DNA of 58,389 bases from a bacterium (GCA_030427125.1 JAUHXF010000004.1:1-58389), one strand, 5' to 3'; shown: positions 1 through 11,354, numbered from the stretch's first letter. The notes: generated from the sequence alone by a model not told the origin. Program-made: numbers and translations.

Positions 1-109
1 TAAAAGTGTCATCGGTGGTGTTAAAGCCCGGAGTGGCGATAGCGAGATTGACCTAACCGTCCGAGCTCGCATGAATAAATTTAAAGCAACTATAGTTAGT
101 GGAAAGTAA
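1..109 (+). CDS. atpH: ATP synthase F1 delta subunit, C-terminal end (partial)
   Basis: The open frame entering the window (codons from base 2) encodes 35 residues ending in SGK and a TAA. A VIGGVKARSGDSEIDLTV stretch matches the C-terminus of the F1 delta subunit, which typically has an I-G-G...G-D..ID.S pattern. It lies 9 nt upstream of atpA, the standard H-A order. Delta joins the peripheral stalk (subunit b) to the top of the alpha3beta3 head. Only the tail is visible, so length and start cannot be judged. Confidence 0.85.
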   Translation, partial: KSVIGGVKARSGDSEIDLTVRARMNKFKATIVSGK

Positions 110-118
110 GGAGCATTC

Positions 119-1654
119 ATGAGTACACAAGTATCAACCGCTGAACTCGCCGCAGAAGTACGCGAAGCGATTTCAGCCCTAAAACAGTCCGGCAACGTCG
201 AGAAAGCCGGTATTGTCACCCGAATTGGTGATGGTGTAGCTTGGATATACGGCCTCTCATCTGCGGGCTATTCAGAAATGCTTGAGATCGAAGGCGCTGA
301 TGGTTCTATTGTCAGTGCATTTGCATTGAATCTCATGGAAGACGAAATTGGTGCTGTGCTGCTTGACTCTGATACAGAGGTGAAGGCTGGTGCGAAGGTG
401 AAGCTTTCTGGTCAAGTACTAGAAGTACCAGTTGGTCCAGAACTCCAAGGTCGCGTAGTAGATCCACTCGGTCGACCGCTTGACGACAAAGGACCTATAA
501 AGACGAAGCTGAACGGTCTCGTTGAACGCCCTGCTCCTGGTGTTCTTGACCGAAAATCAGTCCACGAACCAATGATGACTGGTCTCGTTGCGATTGACGC
601 TATGGTGCCAATCGGCCGAGGTCAGCGTGAATTGATTATCGGTGACCGTCAGACTGGTAAGACCGCTGTTGCTGTCGACACAATGATCAACCAGGCTAAG
701 CAAAAAACCGGTGTTATCAACATTTACGTTGCCGTTGGTCAGAAGATGAGCAAGGTTGCGCGTATGGTTGAACGACTTGAGCGTGAAGGCGTCATGGATC
801 AGACAATTGTTGTTGCGACTTCTGCTAGTGACCCTGCCTCACTGCAGTACCTAGCGCCGTACGCTGGTGCAGCAATGGGTGAATTCTATCGAGACAACGG
901 TCAGCACGCATTAATTACCTACGATGATCTTTCAAAGCACGCTGTTGCTTACCGACAAATGTCACTTCTGCTTCGACGCCCACCGGGACGTGAAGCGTAC
1001 CCAGGTGACGTGTTCTATCTTCACTCACGACTTCTTGAGCGTGCAGCCAAGATGTCTGATGAGCAAGGCGGCGGTTCATTGACTGCCCTACCTATCGTTG
1101 AGACACAAGCTGGTGATATCTCAGCATTCGTGCCGACCAACGTGATTTCAATCACCGACGGTCAGATTTTCATGGAAACAAGCTTGTTTAACCAAGGTAT
1201 TCGTCCGGCTATCTCTGTTGGTTTGTCTGTATCACGTGTTGGTGGTTCTGCTCAGTCGAAGGCCTTGCGTCAAGCGTCCGGATCACTCCGAATTAGCCTT
1301 GCCCAGTTCCGTGAACTAGCAGCGTTTTCACAGTTCAGCTCTGATCTTGATGCTGAGACAAAATCACGTATCGAGCGTGGTCAGCGTCTAACAGAACTAT
1401 TGAAGCAGCCACAGTACTCACCACTTTCAGTCTGGGAACAAGTAGCGAGCCTTGTTGCTGCTACGAACGGTGGATTCGACACTGTACCGGTTGAGAAGAT
1501 TAAACCAGCCCAGTCTGCCCTACTCTCTCAGTTGTGGAGCGAGAAGAAGAAAGACATGCAGAAGCTAAACGAAGGTGCGAAATTCGATGACAAGATGGAA
1601 AAACTTATTCTTGATGTCGCTGCTAAAGTTGCAAAGGAATACAAGGAAGATTAA
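119..1654 (+). CDS. atpA: ATP synthase F1 alpha subunit
   Basis: This 511-aa protein is the non-catalytic nucleotide-binding subunit of the F1 head. It has an N-terminal beta-barrel, the Walker A motif [10 protein letters not shown] near residue 175, and the signature region [17 protein letters not shown] containing the conserved arginine that reaches into the beta catalytic site. Length matches the family (about 500-515 aa). The ATG at 119 has AAGGAG about 6 nt upstream. It follows atpH closely and is followed after 3 nt by a small unknown ORF before atpG, so it belongs to one atp operon whose promoter lies outside the window. Confidence 0.98.
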   Translation: MSTQVSTAELAAEVREAISALKQSGNVEKAGIVTRIGDGVAWIYGLSSAGYSEMLEIEGADGSIVSAFALNLMEDEIGAVLLDSDTEVKAGAKVKLSGQVLEVPVGPELQGRVVDPLGRPLDDKGPIKTKLNGLVERPAPGVLDRKSVHEPMMTGLVAIDAMVPIGRGQRELIIGDRQTGKTAVAVDTMINQAKQKTGVINIYVAVGQKMSKVARMVERLEREGVMDQTIVVATSASDPASLQYLAPYAGAAMGEFYRDNGQHALITYDDLSKHAVAYRQMSLLLRRPPGREAYPGDVFYLHSRLLERAAKMSDEQGGGSLTALPIVETQAGDISAFVPTNVISITDGQIFMETSLFNQGIRPAISVGLSVSRVGGSAQSKALRQASGSLRISLAQFRELAAFSQFSSDLDAETKSRIERGQRLTELLKQPQYSPLSVWEQVASLVAATNGGFDTVPVEKIKPAQSALLSQLWSEKKKDMQKLNEGAKFDDKMEKLILDVAAKVAKEYKED

Positions 1655-1657
1655 TTG

Positions 1658-1834
1658 ATGAAATTAACGACAGGTCTAAGTAGTGTTGATCAAAGGGGTT
1701 CGGATAGAGATTATGATTATTCCCCTGAGAGATCACTGAGCGATATGCTCAACGGGCGTGAATCATTAAGCCCTGAAGAGCTAGAAGCAGCAATTGCTGG
1801 TCTGTCTGTTGATAGGAGTAGCGTTGATGGCTAG
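1658..1834 (+). CDS. Small hypothetical protein inserted between atpA and atpG
   Basis: This 58-aa ORF starts 3 nt after the atpA stop. AAGGAAG inside the end of atpA sits at usable Shine-Dalgarno distance, and the ORF ends 8 nt inside atpG (ATGGCTAG overlap), so it is probably translationally coupled to both neighbours. The protein is acidic with a disordered, Asp/Ser-rich N-half and a short predicted helix (LSPEELEAAIAGLSV) near the C-terminus. I recognise no family. The placement mirrors two other unknown ORFs later in the operon. It could instead be a spacer that merely happens to be open, but the start/stop geometry argues for translation. Confidence 0.6.
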   Translation: MKLTTGLSSVDQRGSDRDYDYSPERSLSDMLNGRESLSPEELEAAIAGLSVDRSSVDG

Positions 1835-2707
1835 TACACAGCAGATTAAAGGACGTATTAAGTCCGTCAAGAACACGAAGCAAATCACCAAGGCTATGGA
1901 ATTGGTGGCCGCTTCGAAAATGCGCCGTGCTCAGGAGACGACAATCGCTTCACGTGATTACGTTCGCACAGCTCGTCAGATCTTGACTCGTTTGCGTGAA
2001 TTAACTGATGTATCGAAACATCCATTGTTCACAGTGCGTGATGTGCAAAGAAGAATCCTCATTGTCATCACATCAGATAGAGGGTTGGCTGGTGCATATA
2101 ATTCAAATGTTCTTCGTCGTCTGACGAAAGAGCTACAGGCTGATCGAGATGCTGGTGTTACTACCGAGATCATTACTATAGGTAAACAGGCAGCGAAATT
2201 CGTAGCTAAAGTTGATGATGTGAACGTAATTGCTAGCTACGACAACATGCCCGAAAAGCCTTCTATCAGCGATCTGTCATCAATATTGATGAGCGTCAAA
2301 GACGCGTTTCGTGGCATCGGTGGCCTAGTCCCAACGACTGACGCAGTAGATATATTGTTCACGGACTTCAAATCGAGCGTCGTGCAAGAAGTAGCGATGC
2401 AGCGTCTGTTGCCTGCAGCGTTCACCGAAGCACATGTGTCAACTGATCTCGGAGCAGCAATATTCGAACCGAGCCCGGAAGTTGTACTCAACACAGTCGC
2501 CGACCGATTGGTTGATGTGCAGCTGTGGCAGGCATATCTAGAGAGCCAAGCATCAGAGCAAAGTTCACGTATGATGGCGATGAAGACCGCTTCTGATAAC
2601 GCTGGTGATCTTATCGACGATTTGACACTCGCGATGAACAGTGCCCGTCAAGCAGCGATTACGCAAGAACTCGCTGAAATTGTCGGCGGCGCGGAGGCGA
2701 TGAAGTA

Positions 2708-2708
<1 letters not shown>
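1827..2708 (+). CDS. atpG: ATP synthase F1 gamma subunit
   Basis: The gamma subunit forms the central rotor shaft of F1. The start is taken at ATG 1827 because the conserved N-terminus STQQIKGRIKSVKNTKQITKAM begins there and ATAGGAGT lies 8-15 nt upstream; a longer frame from 1794 would add 11 non-conserved residues. The 293-aa length is normal. The C-terminal helix MKTASDNAGDLIDDLTLAMNSARQ, with family-typical AR.AAIT.E, completes the coiled coil. The stop overlaps the next ORF's start (TAATG). Confidence 0.97.
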
Positions 2709-4408
<1,700 letters not shown>

Positions 4409-4409
<1 letters not shown>

Positions 4410-4879
4410 TGACTCAGCACGGTACCGTAGACACCAATGTGCAACATCCTGAAGTAAGCCCAGGCGGTTTTCGGGATGCACTCGCTGGTGCTGCGGCAGA
4501 TGGCTTTTTGAGAACCGTAGGTAGTGCAGCTTCCGTACTAGGACGTTTCGCTCATCTACATGTAGCAAATATAGACAATGGATTGAGTGCCGAGCAAGCA
4601 AAGTGGCTACACACACGAAAGCAGGAACTAGTAGGATTGTTCTTACTGCCTGCTGGAGTAGCTAGGCTGGCAGGACAAGCAGTCGGACAAACCGTGAGAG
4701 ACGCTACTTCCGATCGAATTAATGAAATGCGAACCAACGATGCATGTGGAAAAATTGTTTTCACAGCATTACGAGCAGATGGCTATACTCTTAGAAGTAG
4801 TACTTTAATGCATTCACTGACTACTCCATCTGCACGAATGAGGCAAAGAACAGGAACTCTTGGAAAGGACAGTAAATGA
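4409..4879 (+). CDS. Hypothetical protein inserted between atpD and atpC
   Basis: This 156-aa ORF opens with GTG overlapping the atpD stop (TAGTG) and closes with an ATGA overlap into atpC, so it is coupled on both sides. The protein is rich in Ala, Gly and Leu with amphipathic segments (RDALAGAAADGFLRTVGSA; LFLLPAGVARLAGQAVGQTV) that could touch a membrane or a coiled coil, but no clear transmembrane span is present. No recognised motif. Operon position suggests an ATP-synthase-associated accessory factor; this is inference. Confidence 0.75.
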
Positions 4880-5301
4880 TCCATTTTGAACTAGTTACGC
4901 TAACTGGAGTGAAGCTTCGAGACGATGTGTTTGAAGTGAAGCTTCCAACCCCGCAGGGACTCATTGCTGTCTATGAAAACCATGCCCCGCTTGTGTCTAC
5001 TGCCGTGACGGGTATTATTACCGTGCGCAAAAAAGATAACACACCTGATGATTTGCAAGATAACTACGCAATTGACTCAGGGGTTATTGAAATTGCCGAC
5101 AACACGGTTCGTGTGCTCGTGGATGAGGCCGACAAGGACACCGAGGTTAGCGCGAAAGAAGCCGAAGATGCCCTCAAGCGAGCAAAACAACTCCGTGCAG
5201 ATGCGAAAGACCAAGTCTCTCTTGATAAGGCTCAAGCAATTGTTGACCGTCAAGCGACCCGTCTCAAGATAGCTGAACTAAAGCGACGAAACAGAAGATA
5301 G
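4876..5301 (+). CDS. atpC: ATP synthase F1 epsilon subunit
   Basis: At 141 aa the protein matches epsilon length. The N-terminal beta-sandwich (LKLPTPQG-type motif KLPTPQGLIAVYENHAPLV) is followed by a charged two-helix C-terminal domain (AKEAEDALKRAKQ...RLKIAELKRR), the part that can inhibit hydrolysis in other bacteria. Its start overlaps the preceding ORF by 4 nt. It ends the operon: the stop lies 3 nt from the stop of the convergent gene, leaving no separate terminator between them. Confidence 0.95.
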   Translation: MIHFELVTLTGVKLRDDVFEVKLPTPQGLIAVYENHAPLVSTAVTGIITVRKKDNTPDDLQDNYAIDSGVIEIADNTVRVLVDEADKDTEVSAKEAEDALKRAKQLRADAKDQVSLDKAQAIVDRQATRLKIAELKRRNRR

Positions 5302-5304
5302 ATA

Positions 5305-6033
5305 TCAAACTTCAGTAAGCTTTGTAATTGCACCGTTGCTCAGTATTCGCACGGTACTTGTGGCTAGTAGACGAGCTATTATCATAGAGTCTGTCTCATC
5401 AATGCTAAATGTTTCTGCTCGGTTCACTGCGTGGTTAACATCCAGGTTGTAGCTTGGTGCACTCGGTGTTTGTGGATCGTTAGCCTCTGTTGAATCGTAC
5501 GTTTGTCCGTTCGTTGTATCTGCAGTGATTATCGCTGCTTCGTGGTTTTTCTTGTAGGTGACAAGTGATGCGCCTGCATCGACTGCTTTCTCGACGAGCG
5601 CTCCGCCAACAACAGCAAAGTAGTCAGAAGTCAGTAGTGTTCCGATCCCTCGCACTAGCTCTAGGGCTCTTGTTCTGTGCTCTTCGTCTAAATTCGAACC
5701 TGTGAATACTTCATCGAATGTATCGCTGCTAGAAGCATCTTCAGCAATTTCAACTATTCTTGCAGCAAAACCACAACCATCAAATTCACCCCCGTGATCT
5801 GCGGCATTGTGTACAGTATATAAGCCGCCAAGCATAGATACGTCAGCAAGTACTGATTGCTCGAGTGTCTGTGCATGGTCGTTATTATTAGCAGAGGCTA
5901 CGATATCGCGAGCAAAACTAAAGAATATGTCAGCACCCGGAACTTGTTGAAGTTCTCCATTTTCGGCACCAATAAAGGATCTATCTTCAATACAGCCTGT
6001 TTGTTCGGTTATGTTTTGTGTGCGAGTTGTCAT
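5305..6033 (-). CDS. Carbonic-anhydrase-like (beta/CDCA-type) protein, tentative
   Basis: This 242-aa soluble protein starts at 6033 (MTTRTQN), with AAGGAG 14-19 nt upstream; the longer open frame adds a hydrophobic 37-residue extension that crosses the intergenic region and looks spurious. Near the N-terminus a CIEDR motif is followed by VPGADIFF, and further on comes HNAADHGGEFDGCGFAAR. A Cys-x-x-Asp-Arg plus later His/Cys arrangement resembles zinc/cadmium-binding carbonic anhydrases of the beta/CDCA type. Ligand spacing does not match perfectly, so the call is weak. It is divergent from the antiporter gene and could share its regulation. Confidence 0.4.
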   Translation of the reverse strand: MTTRTQNITEQTGCIEDRSFIGAENGELQQVPGADIFFSFARDIVASANNNDHAQTLEQSVLADVSMLGGLYTVHNAADHGGEFDGCGFAARIVEIAEDASSSDTFDEVFTGSNLDEEHRTRALELVRGIGTLLTSDYFAVVGGALVEKAVDAGASLVTYKKNHEAAIITADTTNGQTYDSTEANDPQTPSAPSYNLDVNHAVNRAETFSIDETDSMIIARLLATSTVRILSNGAITKLTEV

Positions 6034-6084
6034 AATGAAATGCTTGCTCCTTAAAAAATCCAGTATACACCTATAATGTGATGA

Positions 6085-6112
6085 TTGACACACAAAAAGT
6101 GTGATATATAAT
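6085..6112 (+). promoter_or_regulatory. Promoter of the antiporter gene with an inverted repeat in the spacer
   Basis: A consensus -35 TTGACA (6085-6090), a 16-nt spacer and a consensus -10 TATAAT (6107-6112) lie 48 nt before the antiporter ATG. The spacer carries CACAC (6089-6093), AAAAA, GTGTG (6099-6103), a perfect 5-bp inverted repeat that could be an operator. The site is also close to the divergent gene starting at 6033. Confidence 0.75.
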
Positions 6113-6159
6113 ACAAATTGAATAATATTTACTACTAAAAACAAGGTTCATATCACATC

Positions 6160-7674
6160 ATGAAGCGTTTCGCTGCTATTTTTGTTCTCTTCTTATCACT
6201 ACTCATCCCTTTCTCTATGACACATGGAGTGCCCGTAGAGGCTGCATCTGAGCAGTCAGCTGCAAACAGTTACGATGCTTCCTATGTCGAGAGCGACACT
6301 TCGTACCATGATGAATCTATTACACATGAAGAATCAGAAGATCACGGTGGTGGAGTTCACCACTTCGGCATTGTGTTTGCTATGTTTGCTTTGGTGTTGG
6401 TTGCTGGTAAGCTTGGTAACTTTGTAGAAAAGTATGGCCAGCCAGCAGTAGTGGGTGAGCTTTTAGCTGGTGTGGCACTCTCGGCACTCGGGTATTTTGG
6501 CTGGAGTTTTATAGATGATGTAGCTGCAAGTGAAGTTATGAGTTATCTTGCGCAATTTGGTGCACTGCTTCTCCTGTTCTCGATTGGACTTGAATCCAAT
6601 ATGAAAGAGATGCGAAAAGTAGGCGTACGGGCGCTGTTAGTTGCACTTATCGGTGTTATATTACCATTCGTTATCGGCGCATTCGTACTGGGGCCGATAT
6701 TCTTCGGTGATGCTACCTCTAATGCTCGTTTATTCCTCGGTGCATCGTTGGTCGCTACAAGTGTCGGAATAACAGCCTCGGTATTCAGATCAATGAGACT
6801 AACAAAGAGTCGTGCTGCGCAGACTGTTTTAGGTGCTGCGGTTATCGATGATGTGCTTGGTTTGATTGTTTTAGCGATAGTATCAGCGCTCGCTTCAGGT
6901 GGTGAACTGAGCGCTGGGTTAGTGCTTGAGCTTACACTAAAATCCTTTGGATTCTTGATTGGAGCTATCGTGCTTGGTTCACTCATTGCAAAGCCACTAT
7001 CTCGTCTATTCAGTGCGATACACACCGGTATTGGCATGAAATTAACGCTGGCCATAGCTTTTGCTTTAGTATTTGGTTATTTAGCCGAATTGTTCGGCCT
7101 AGAACCGATCATTGGTGCCTTTGCAGCAGGCTTATTGCTTGACGCAGTTCACTTTGAGTCATTCTCTGACCCAGAGATTATTGAAGATATAAAACATCTC
7201 GAAGCTGACGAGACTGTCGCATCAGTAATTAAAAAGCACAGACACGCTCATGTCGAAGACCTTATAAACAGTATTGGCTTAGTCTTTATTCCGGTGTTTT
7301 TTGTCTACACCGGTCTGCAGATAGATTTTGGCTCCCTGCTTGAACCGAGCCTGTATGTAACGGCGATTGTAATTGCAGCTGTTGCAGTGGTGGTGAAGTT
7401 CGTCGCAGGATTTGCAGCCCAAGGTACAAGAACCGAGAAAATGCTTGTTGGATTCTCGATGGTGCCCCGCGGTGAAGTAGGTTTGATATTTGCAGCCACT
7501 GGTAGTGCGCTCGGCGTACTCGATAGTGAGCTGTTTAGTACTATTATATTAGTGGTCATAATAACCACATTCATCTCCCCTGCACTAATAAAGAAGTTTG
7601 GCTTGAAGCTAAAGCACGAAGAAAAACTTGTTACGTCAAAAGCTCGGGTTCGTGAACCTGTATCAGCAAAGTAG
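6160..7674 (+). CDS. Cation:proton antiporter (CPA2, Kef/NapA-like)
   Basis: This 504-aa protein has an N-terminal hydrophobic signal-like segment (1-29), a His/Glu-rich extracytoplasmic linker (HDESITHEESEDHGGGVHH), then about 12 transmembrane helices. The paired aspartates in AAVIDDVLGL (Asp230-Asp231) match the ion-binding DD motif of electrogenic Na+/H+ antiporters such as NapA. A second hydrophilic His-rich stretch (IKKHRHAHVEDL) interrupts the helices near residue 360. No RCK/TrkA-N domain follows, so it is shorter than KefB/C. Likely role: exchange of Na+ or K+ for H+ across the membrane, linked to the proton gradient used by F1Fo. Confidence 0.9.
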   Translation: MKRFAAIFVLFLSLLIPFSMTHGVPVEAASEQSAANSYDASYVESDTSYHDESITHEESEDHGGGVHHFGIVFAMFALVLVAGKLGNFVEKYGQPAVVGELLAGVALSALGYFGWSFIDDVAASEVMSYLAQFGALLLLFSIGLESNMKEMRKVGVRALLVALIGVILPFVIGAFVLGPIFFGDATSNARLFLGASLVATSVGITASVFRSMRLTKSRAAQTVLGAAVIDDVLGLIVLAIVSALASGGELSAGLVLELTLKSFGFLIGAIVLGSLIAKPLSRLFSAIHTGIGMKLTLAIAFALVFGYLAELFGLEPIIGAFAAGLLLDAVHFESFSDPEIIEDIKHLEADETVASVIKKHRHAHVEDLINSIGLVFIPVFFVYTGLQIDFGSLLEPSLYVTAIVIAAVAVVVKFVAGFAAQGTRTEKMLVGFSMVPRGEVGLIFAATGSALGVLDSELFSTIILVVIITTFISPALIKKFGLKLKHEEKLVTSKARVREPVSAK

Positions 7675-7741
7675 ACATTGATTTCTCCGTCAATTCTATA
7701 CGGTATATACTGTGTTTGTATATAAATCTTAGGAGGATCAC

Positions 7742-8401
7742 ATGTTAAGTAAAGACAAAGTGGCGATGATAGTCGCGGAGGTGTTAGGCACGTTCGTGCT
7801 AGCATCAGTCGCTATAGCAGCGGGTGTCTATTTTAATGCTACTGCTGCATGGTATGTGTCGTTGTCAGTCGGTTTCACACTAGCTGTGTTAGTAGGCACG
7901 ATCGGGCGCGTATCCGGAGCACACGTTAATCCAGCGGTAACGCTCGGCTTGTGGACGCTACGCAAGATACCGACACCCCAGGCATTAGTCTATATAGGTG
8001 CACAAATACTTGGAGGTGCGCTTGCACTTGCGTATTTCGAGTTTGCTACTGATTCTGACATCATACAGGCCGGATTCTCAACCGTTGATGCGCGTGTCTT
8101 TACGGCTGAGATGGTTGGTGCGGCAATCTTCGGATTTGGTATTGCAGCAGCCGTGACGCAAAAGCTAGATGGCTATATGAAGGCGTTTACGATTGGCATG
8201 TCACTTACCCTCGGAATACTAGTCGCATCAATTGCCGCACCCGGATTTTTGAATCCAGCGGTTGCGCTTGCTAATAACACCTGGGATAAAACTGTGGTAG
8301 TAGCACCGCTACTAGGTGTCGTTGTAGGCATGAATATATACAGTCTATTGCTCGCACCAGCTGAAAAGGCACAAACATCCCGAAGCAAGAAAAAGAAATA
8401 A
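7742..8401 (+). CDS. Aquaporin / MIP-family channel
   Basis: The 219-aa protein has six hydrophobic segments and two NPA boxes, HVNPAVTLG (about residue 60) and LNPAVALAN (about residue 171), the hallmark of aquaporins and glycerol facilitators. AGGAGG at 7731-7736 sets the ATG. It ends in a basic tail (SRSKKKK). It lies 67 nt after the antiporter in the same direction, and a strong hairpin terminator follows, so the two may be co-transcribed for osmotic control. Water versus glycerol selectivity cannot be decided here. Confidence 0.93.
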   Translation: MLSKDKVAMIVAEVLGTFVLASVAIAAGVYFNATAAWYVSLSVGFTLAVLVGTIGRVSGAHVNPAVTLGLWTLRKIPTPQALVYIGAQILGGALALAYFEFATDSDIIQAGFSTVDARVFTAEMVGAAIFGFGIAAAVTQKLDGYMKAFTIGMSLTLGILVASIAAPGFLNPAVALANNTWDKTVVVAPLLGVVVGMNIYSLLLAPAEKAQTSRSKKKK

Positions 8402-8423
8402 TTAACGTAAAAACTCTATCTAT

Positions 8424-8451
8424 AAATACCCTTCTGTGCAGAGGGGTATTT
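8424..8451. terminator. Bidirectional intrinsic terminator
   Basis: AAATACCC (8424-8431) pairs perfectly with GGGTATTT (8444-8451), and the inner bases can extend the stem. A T-rich tail follows on the plus strand and an A-rich one precedes it. It sits between the convergent aquaporin and FecR-like genes. Confidence 0.85.
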
Positions 8452-9909
8452 TTATTCTGAAGGATCCGGGCCTGGGTCTACAGGTACTATTTCGATAGAT
8501 ACAGCGTTACTGTACTGATCGCAAGAATCTGTAGCGGCAATGTATCGGCATACTCTAAAGGTATAGGTGCTTTGCTCGCTGTCGCTTATGGTGTTATCTC
8601 CTGAAGAAGGGTCGATTGTAATTGAATCACCAGATGATATTGGTAAGAAGTCATCATTTGGGTATGCTGGCGTGCTAGACGTGTTGCTATAGACCACGCG
8701 GACACCATCAGGTGTGGTTAACCCGACAAGGCCCCACTGGAGAGATATGATGTTGTTCGCATTTGATGAGCCTGTCAGCACGATCCCCTGCTCTTGTGTG
8801 CCCGTTTGGCGTGAAAAGGTGATAGTGACATTCTGTTTCGTCTCGTTTCCCCGTCGGTCTGTCGCGATGAACTCAAACACCGAATTGCCGAAGGCACCGG
8901 TGAGCTCTGGTGTCTCAAATGATCCGTTGTCATCAACATTCACGTCAACTTGTTTTGAGCCACTCACTGACTTACTTTGCACAGTCAGTTTAGTGCCTTG
9001 TTCAGTTGATCCTTTGAATTTCACCTTAGGCGTTTCTCCTTCAGGGACGTTTACGGTCGACGATGGTTTTGGGTCGGTGATGTTGAGTGAAGGGCCGTCA
9101 AAATCACTTAAGAATCCTAGACTATTCTTAAATAAGTCATTTTCACTATCAAGCTCTTTATTCCACTCTATGAATTCATCGTCTTTCAAGTCTTTGACAT
9201 CAAGGTCCTCTACCTTCGAGCGGATATCCTGACCATCTAGCTCAATAACGAGCTTCTCTCCACTATTGACGGTATTGTTTGATTTTACTTCATTGACTTG
9301 GCCTTGGTAGACTTCTACGGCTTCTTCGTCCCCGGTGGATATCGTTCTAAATGCAGTCCCTACTGCTTCAAACTGTGCGTTTTCTGTCTCGACTATATAA
9401 TCTCTGTCTGGATTCTCAATGATTCGGTTGTATACATATCCATCCGAATGCTTCACGATGACTCGTGATGTCGTTGTGCTCATGAGCTCTATGCTGCTGT
9501 TCGCGTCCATACGCACTTCGCTTTGGTCTTCTAGGGCCAGTACGGCTCGTGAGATTGCTCCAACGGTACGCAGCAATGTCCCCGCTTCGATCGTTTGATC
9601 TACTTCAGCAATTTGCCAATCTGCATCAGTCGTCCTGTACTCCAAAGTCCCTTCTATAAGGGTGACGGTGACGAGCATCTCATCGGCAGTTTCGATTTCT
9701 ACGATTTCTTGTGGCTCTTCAACGACTTCTACTGGTTCGTTTGAGCGTGTGAACAAGAATGAGAGAAATGCAACAAGTATGAGAATTGCTCCCAAAGAAA
9801 TTGCGAGTTTCGTGTTTCGGCTTTGCTTGCGATACCAATTAAAATTAAGCCGTTTTTTGAATTTCTGTAACCTTTTACCCATATACCTCTTTGGCTTTAG
9901 CCAACTCAC
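8452..9909 (-). CDS. FecR-domain membrane-anchored surface protein
   Basis: This 485-aa protein has a basic cytoplasmic N-terminus, one transmembrane segment (about residues 33-53), then a FecR-like domain (about 75-215) with the pattern LEDQSEVRMDANSSIEL...AQFEAVGTAFRT...VEVYQGQV. A linker leads into an Ig-like repeat (TDPKPSSTVNVPEG...) and a C-terminal beta-rich domain with FRVCRYIAATDSCDQYSN, where two cysteines may form a disulfide. No sigma factor or TonB partner is nearby, so a classical FecR anti-sigma role is unlikely; an envelope scaffold is more plausible. A paralogue of the same architecture lies at 48690-50243. Confidence 0.8.
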   Translation of the reverse strand: MSWLKPKRYMGKRLQKFKKRLNFNWYRKQSRNTKLAISLGAILILVAFLSFLFTRSNEPVEVVEEPQEIVEIETADEMLVTVTLIEGTLEYRTTDADWQIAEVDQTIEAGTLLRTVGAISRAVLALEDQSEVRMDANSSIELMSTTTSRVIVKHSDGYVYNRIIENPDRDYIVETENAQFEAVGTAFRTISTGDEEAVEVYQGQVNEVKSNNTVNSGEKLVIELDGQDIRSKVEDLDVKDLKDDEFIEWNKELDSENDLFKNSLGFLSDFDGPSLNITDPKPSSTVNVPEGETPKVKFKGSTEQGTKLTVQSKSVSGSKQVDVNVDDNGSFETPELTGAFGNSVFEFIATDRRGNETKQNVTITFSRQTGTQEQGIVLTGSSNANNIISLQWGLVGLTTPDGVRVVYSNTSSTPAYPNDDFLPISSGDSITIDPSSGDNTISDSEQSTYTFRVCRYIAATDSCDQYSNAVSIEIVPVDPGPDPSE

Positions 9910-9947
9910 ACATAATTATACCTGATTACAAGTACACACACTAGATA

Positions 9948-9974
9948 TTGAATAAAAGACAAAAATAGTATAAA
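9948..9974 (+). promoter_or_regulatory. Putative promoter of the aspartokinase gene
   Basis: TTGAAT (9948-9953), a 15-nt spacer and TATAAA (9969-9974) precede the ATG at 9987 by only 12 nt. With initiation 6-8 nt after the -10, the leader would be about 5 nt and no Shine-Dalgarno is present. The short spacer lowers confidence. Confidence 0.5.
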
Positions 9975-9986
9975 ATATGCTGAATT

Positions 9987-11354
9987 ATGAGTGACATTAT
10001 AGTTTCAAAAGTGGGTGGTACTTCTGTGGCAACGCCTGAAGCTTTTGAGCGTGCTATTGAAATAGGTATGGAGAGTTCAGTACTTGTCACATCAGCCCCT
10101 GGAAAACTGTCAAATGATTTTGAAGGAAGAAAAGTTACTGATCAGCTGCTAGATGCTCATACAGTTGAAACAAAGCCTCAGGAAGAGATAGATGAGCTTG
10201 AGTATCCTGAGAAAACGTTAGATGACTACTTAGCTGCAATTCAAAATAGATTCGATGCGTTAGCATCACGTTCTGATATGCAGCTTCCGTCTGGCTGGAT
10301 AAGTAAAATTCCTGATCGGGTTATATTTGCAATTCAGCACAGTAGAGATGCAGCTTCAATGTTGGGTGAGCAACTTATGAGTGAATTATTTGGTGGTGTT
10401 GGGTTTGATGTTATTGATTACAGAACGGCACCAGCAGGGCTTGGAAAGAATCTCGACTTATGGCGTCAGTGGGCACCTACTGTGTACAAAGAAGGAAGAC
10501 CACAAGCTATTGGTGGCAATATTACTCGTGACGATAACGGACAGAATGTCACGTTTAGTCGTGGTGGCTCTGATACGCTTGCTGGATACTTTTCATACGG
10601 CGTTGGCGCTGCAGAACATTGGAATTGGACTGATGGACAAGCCAAGTCGGCCGATCCGAAAAGGGTCAAAAAAGGAACACCTCTGAGAAACGTGAGCCAT
10701 ATTCTGTATGAAGAGCTCGAGGAGCTTGGGGTAAATGGTACTGGTTTGGTGCATCATGATGCAGGCGTGCCATTATCAATTGGCGATATTCCAACTCGCG
10801 TGAAAAGTACAATGAATCCGGATAGTGGTGAAACAGTAGTTGACAATGATTATGAGCGCGCGGAAAAACGAGCGGGTCAAGCTGTCGCGCTAACTGTATT
10901 ACCGGATGTCAGTATAGTCAGAGTGTATGAGCCTGGGATGTCATCGAACACAGGACGATTGAGCTCATTTAATAGCGGAATCTCCGAAGCCGGCATTACG
11001 TTAATTGATACCGAGGGTGATGGATCGGCAGCTCATCAGTTTATCGTAGGTTCTGATAATGCCGACAAAGTAGAAGCTATTATTAGGGACAGGGTTGTAA
11101 ATAACGGTCGTGTAGAAAGTTCAGATCCTAGTGATATTGTCGCGGTCGTCGGATATCGTATTTCAGATCGACTTGGCCACTCCATAATGCCGTTAATCCT
11201 TGATTCAGGTTTTGATCCAGGTAAAAATCGACAGCGGCATGTGCATTATGCCCCTAGGTCGTCTACACATGTTTTAAGAGCCTGTGTTGATCCTAGAGAT
11301 ACTGATGAAGTTCTCGGAAAACTTCACAGGTCATTTATTACATCTTGTGATTAA
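9987..11354 (+). CDS. Aspartokinase (aspartate kinase)
   Basis: This 455-aa protein phosphorylates L-aspartate, the first step towards lysine/diaminopimelate, threonine and methionine. It begins with the amino-acid-kinase motif SKVGGTSVA. The middle has TFSRGGSDTLAGYFSYGVGAAEHWNWTDG, equivalent to the S-R-G-G-S-D substrate/nucleotide region, followed by ADPKRV. The C-terminal 150 residues contain two ACT-like halves (VSIVRVYEPGMSSNTGR...; VAVVGYRISDR...), the usual feedback-regulatory module. No other pathway gene is visible, so in a reduced genome this may be an orphan step, possibly using host intermediates. Its stop codon overlaps a CRP/FNR-like palindrome. Confidence 0.9.
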   Translation: MSDIIVSKVGGTSVATPEAFERAIEIGMESSVLVTSAPGKLSNDFEGRKVTDQLLDAHTVETKPQEEIDELEYPEKTLDDYLAAIQNRFDALASRSDMQLPSGWISKIPDRVIFAIQHSRDAASMLGEQLMSELFGGVGFDVIDYRTAPAGLGKNLDLWRQWAPTVYKEGRPQAIGGNITRDDNGQNVTFSRGGSDTLAGYFSYGVGAAEHWNWTDGQAKSADPKRVKKGTPLRNVSHILYEELEELGVNGTGLVHHDAGVPLSIGDIPTRVKSTMNPDSGETVVDNDYERAEKRAGQAVALTVLPDVSIVRVYEPGMSSNTGRLSSFNSGISEAGITLIDTEGDGSAAHQFIVGSDNADKVEAIIRDRVVNNGRVESSDPSDIVAVVGYRISDRLGHSIMPLILDSGFDPGKNRQRHVHYAPRSSTHVLRACVDPRDTDEVLGKLHRSFITSCD

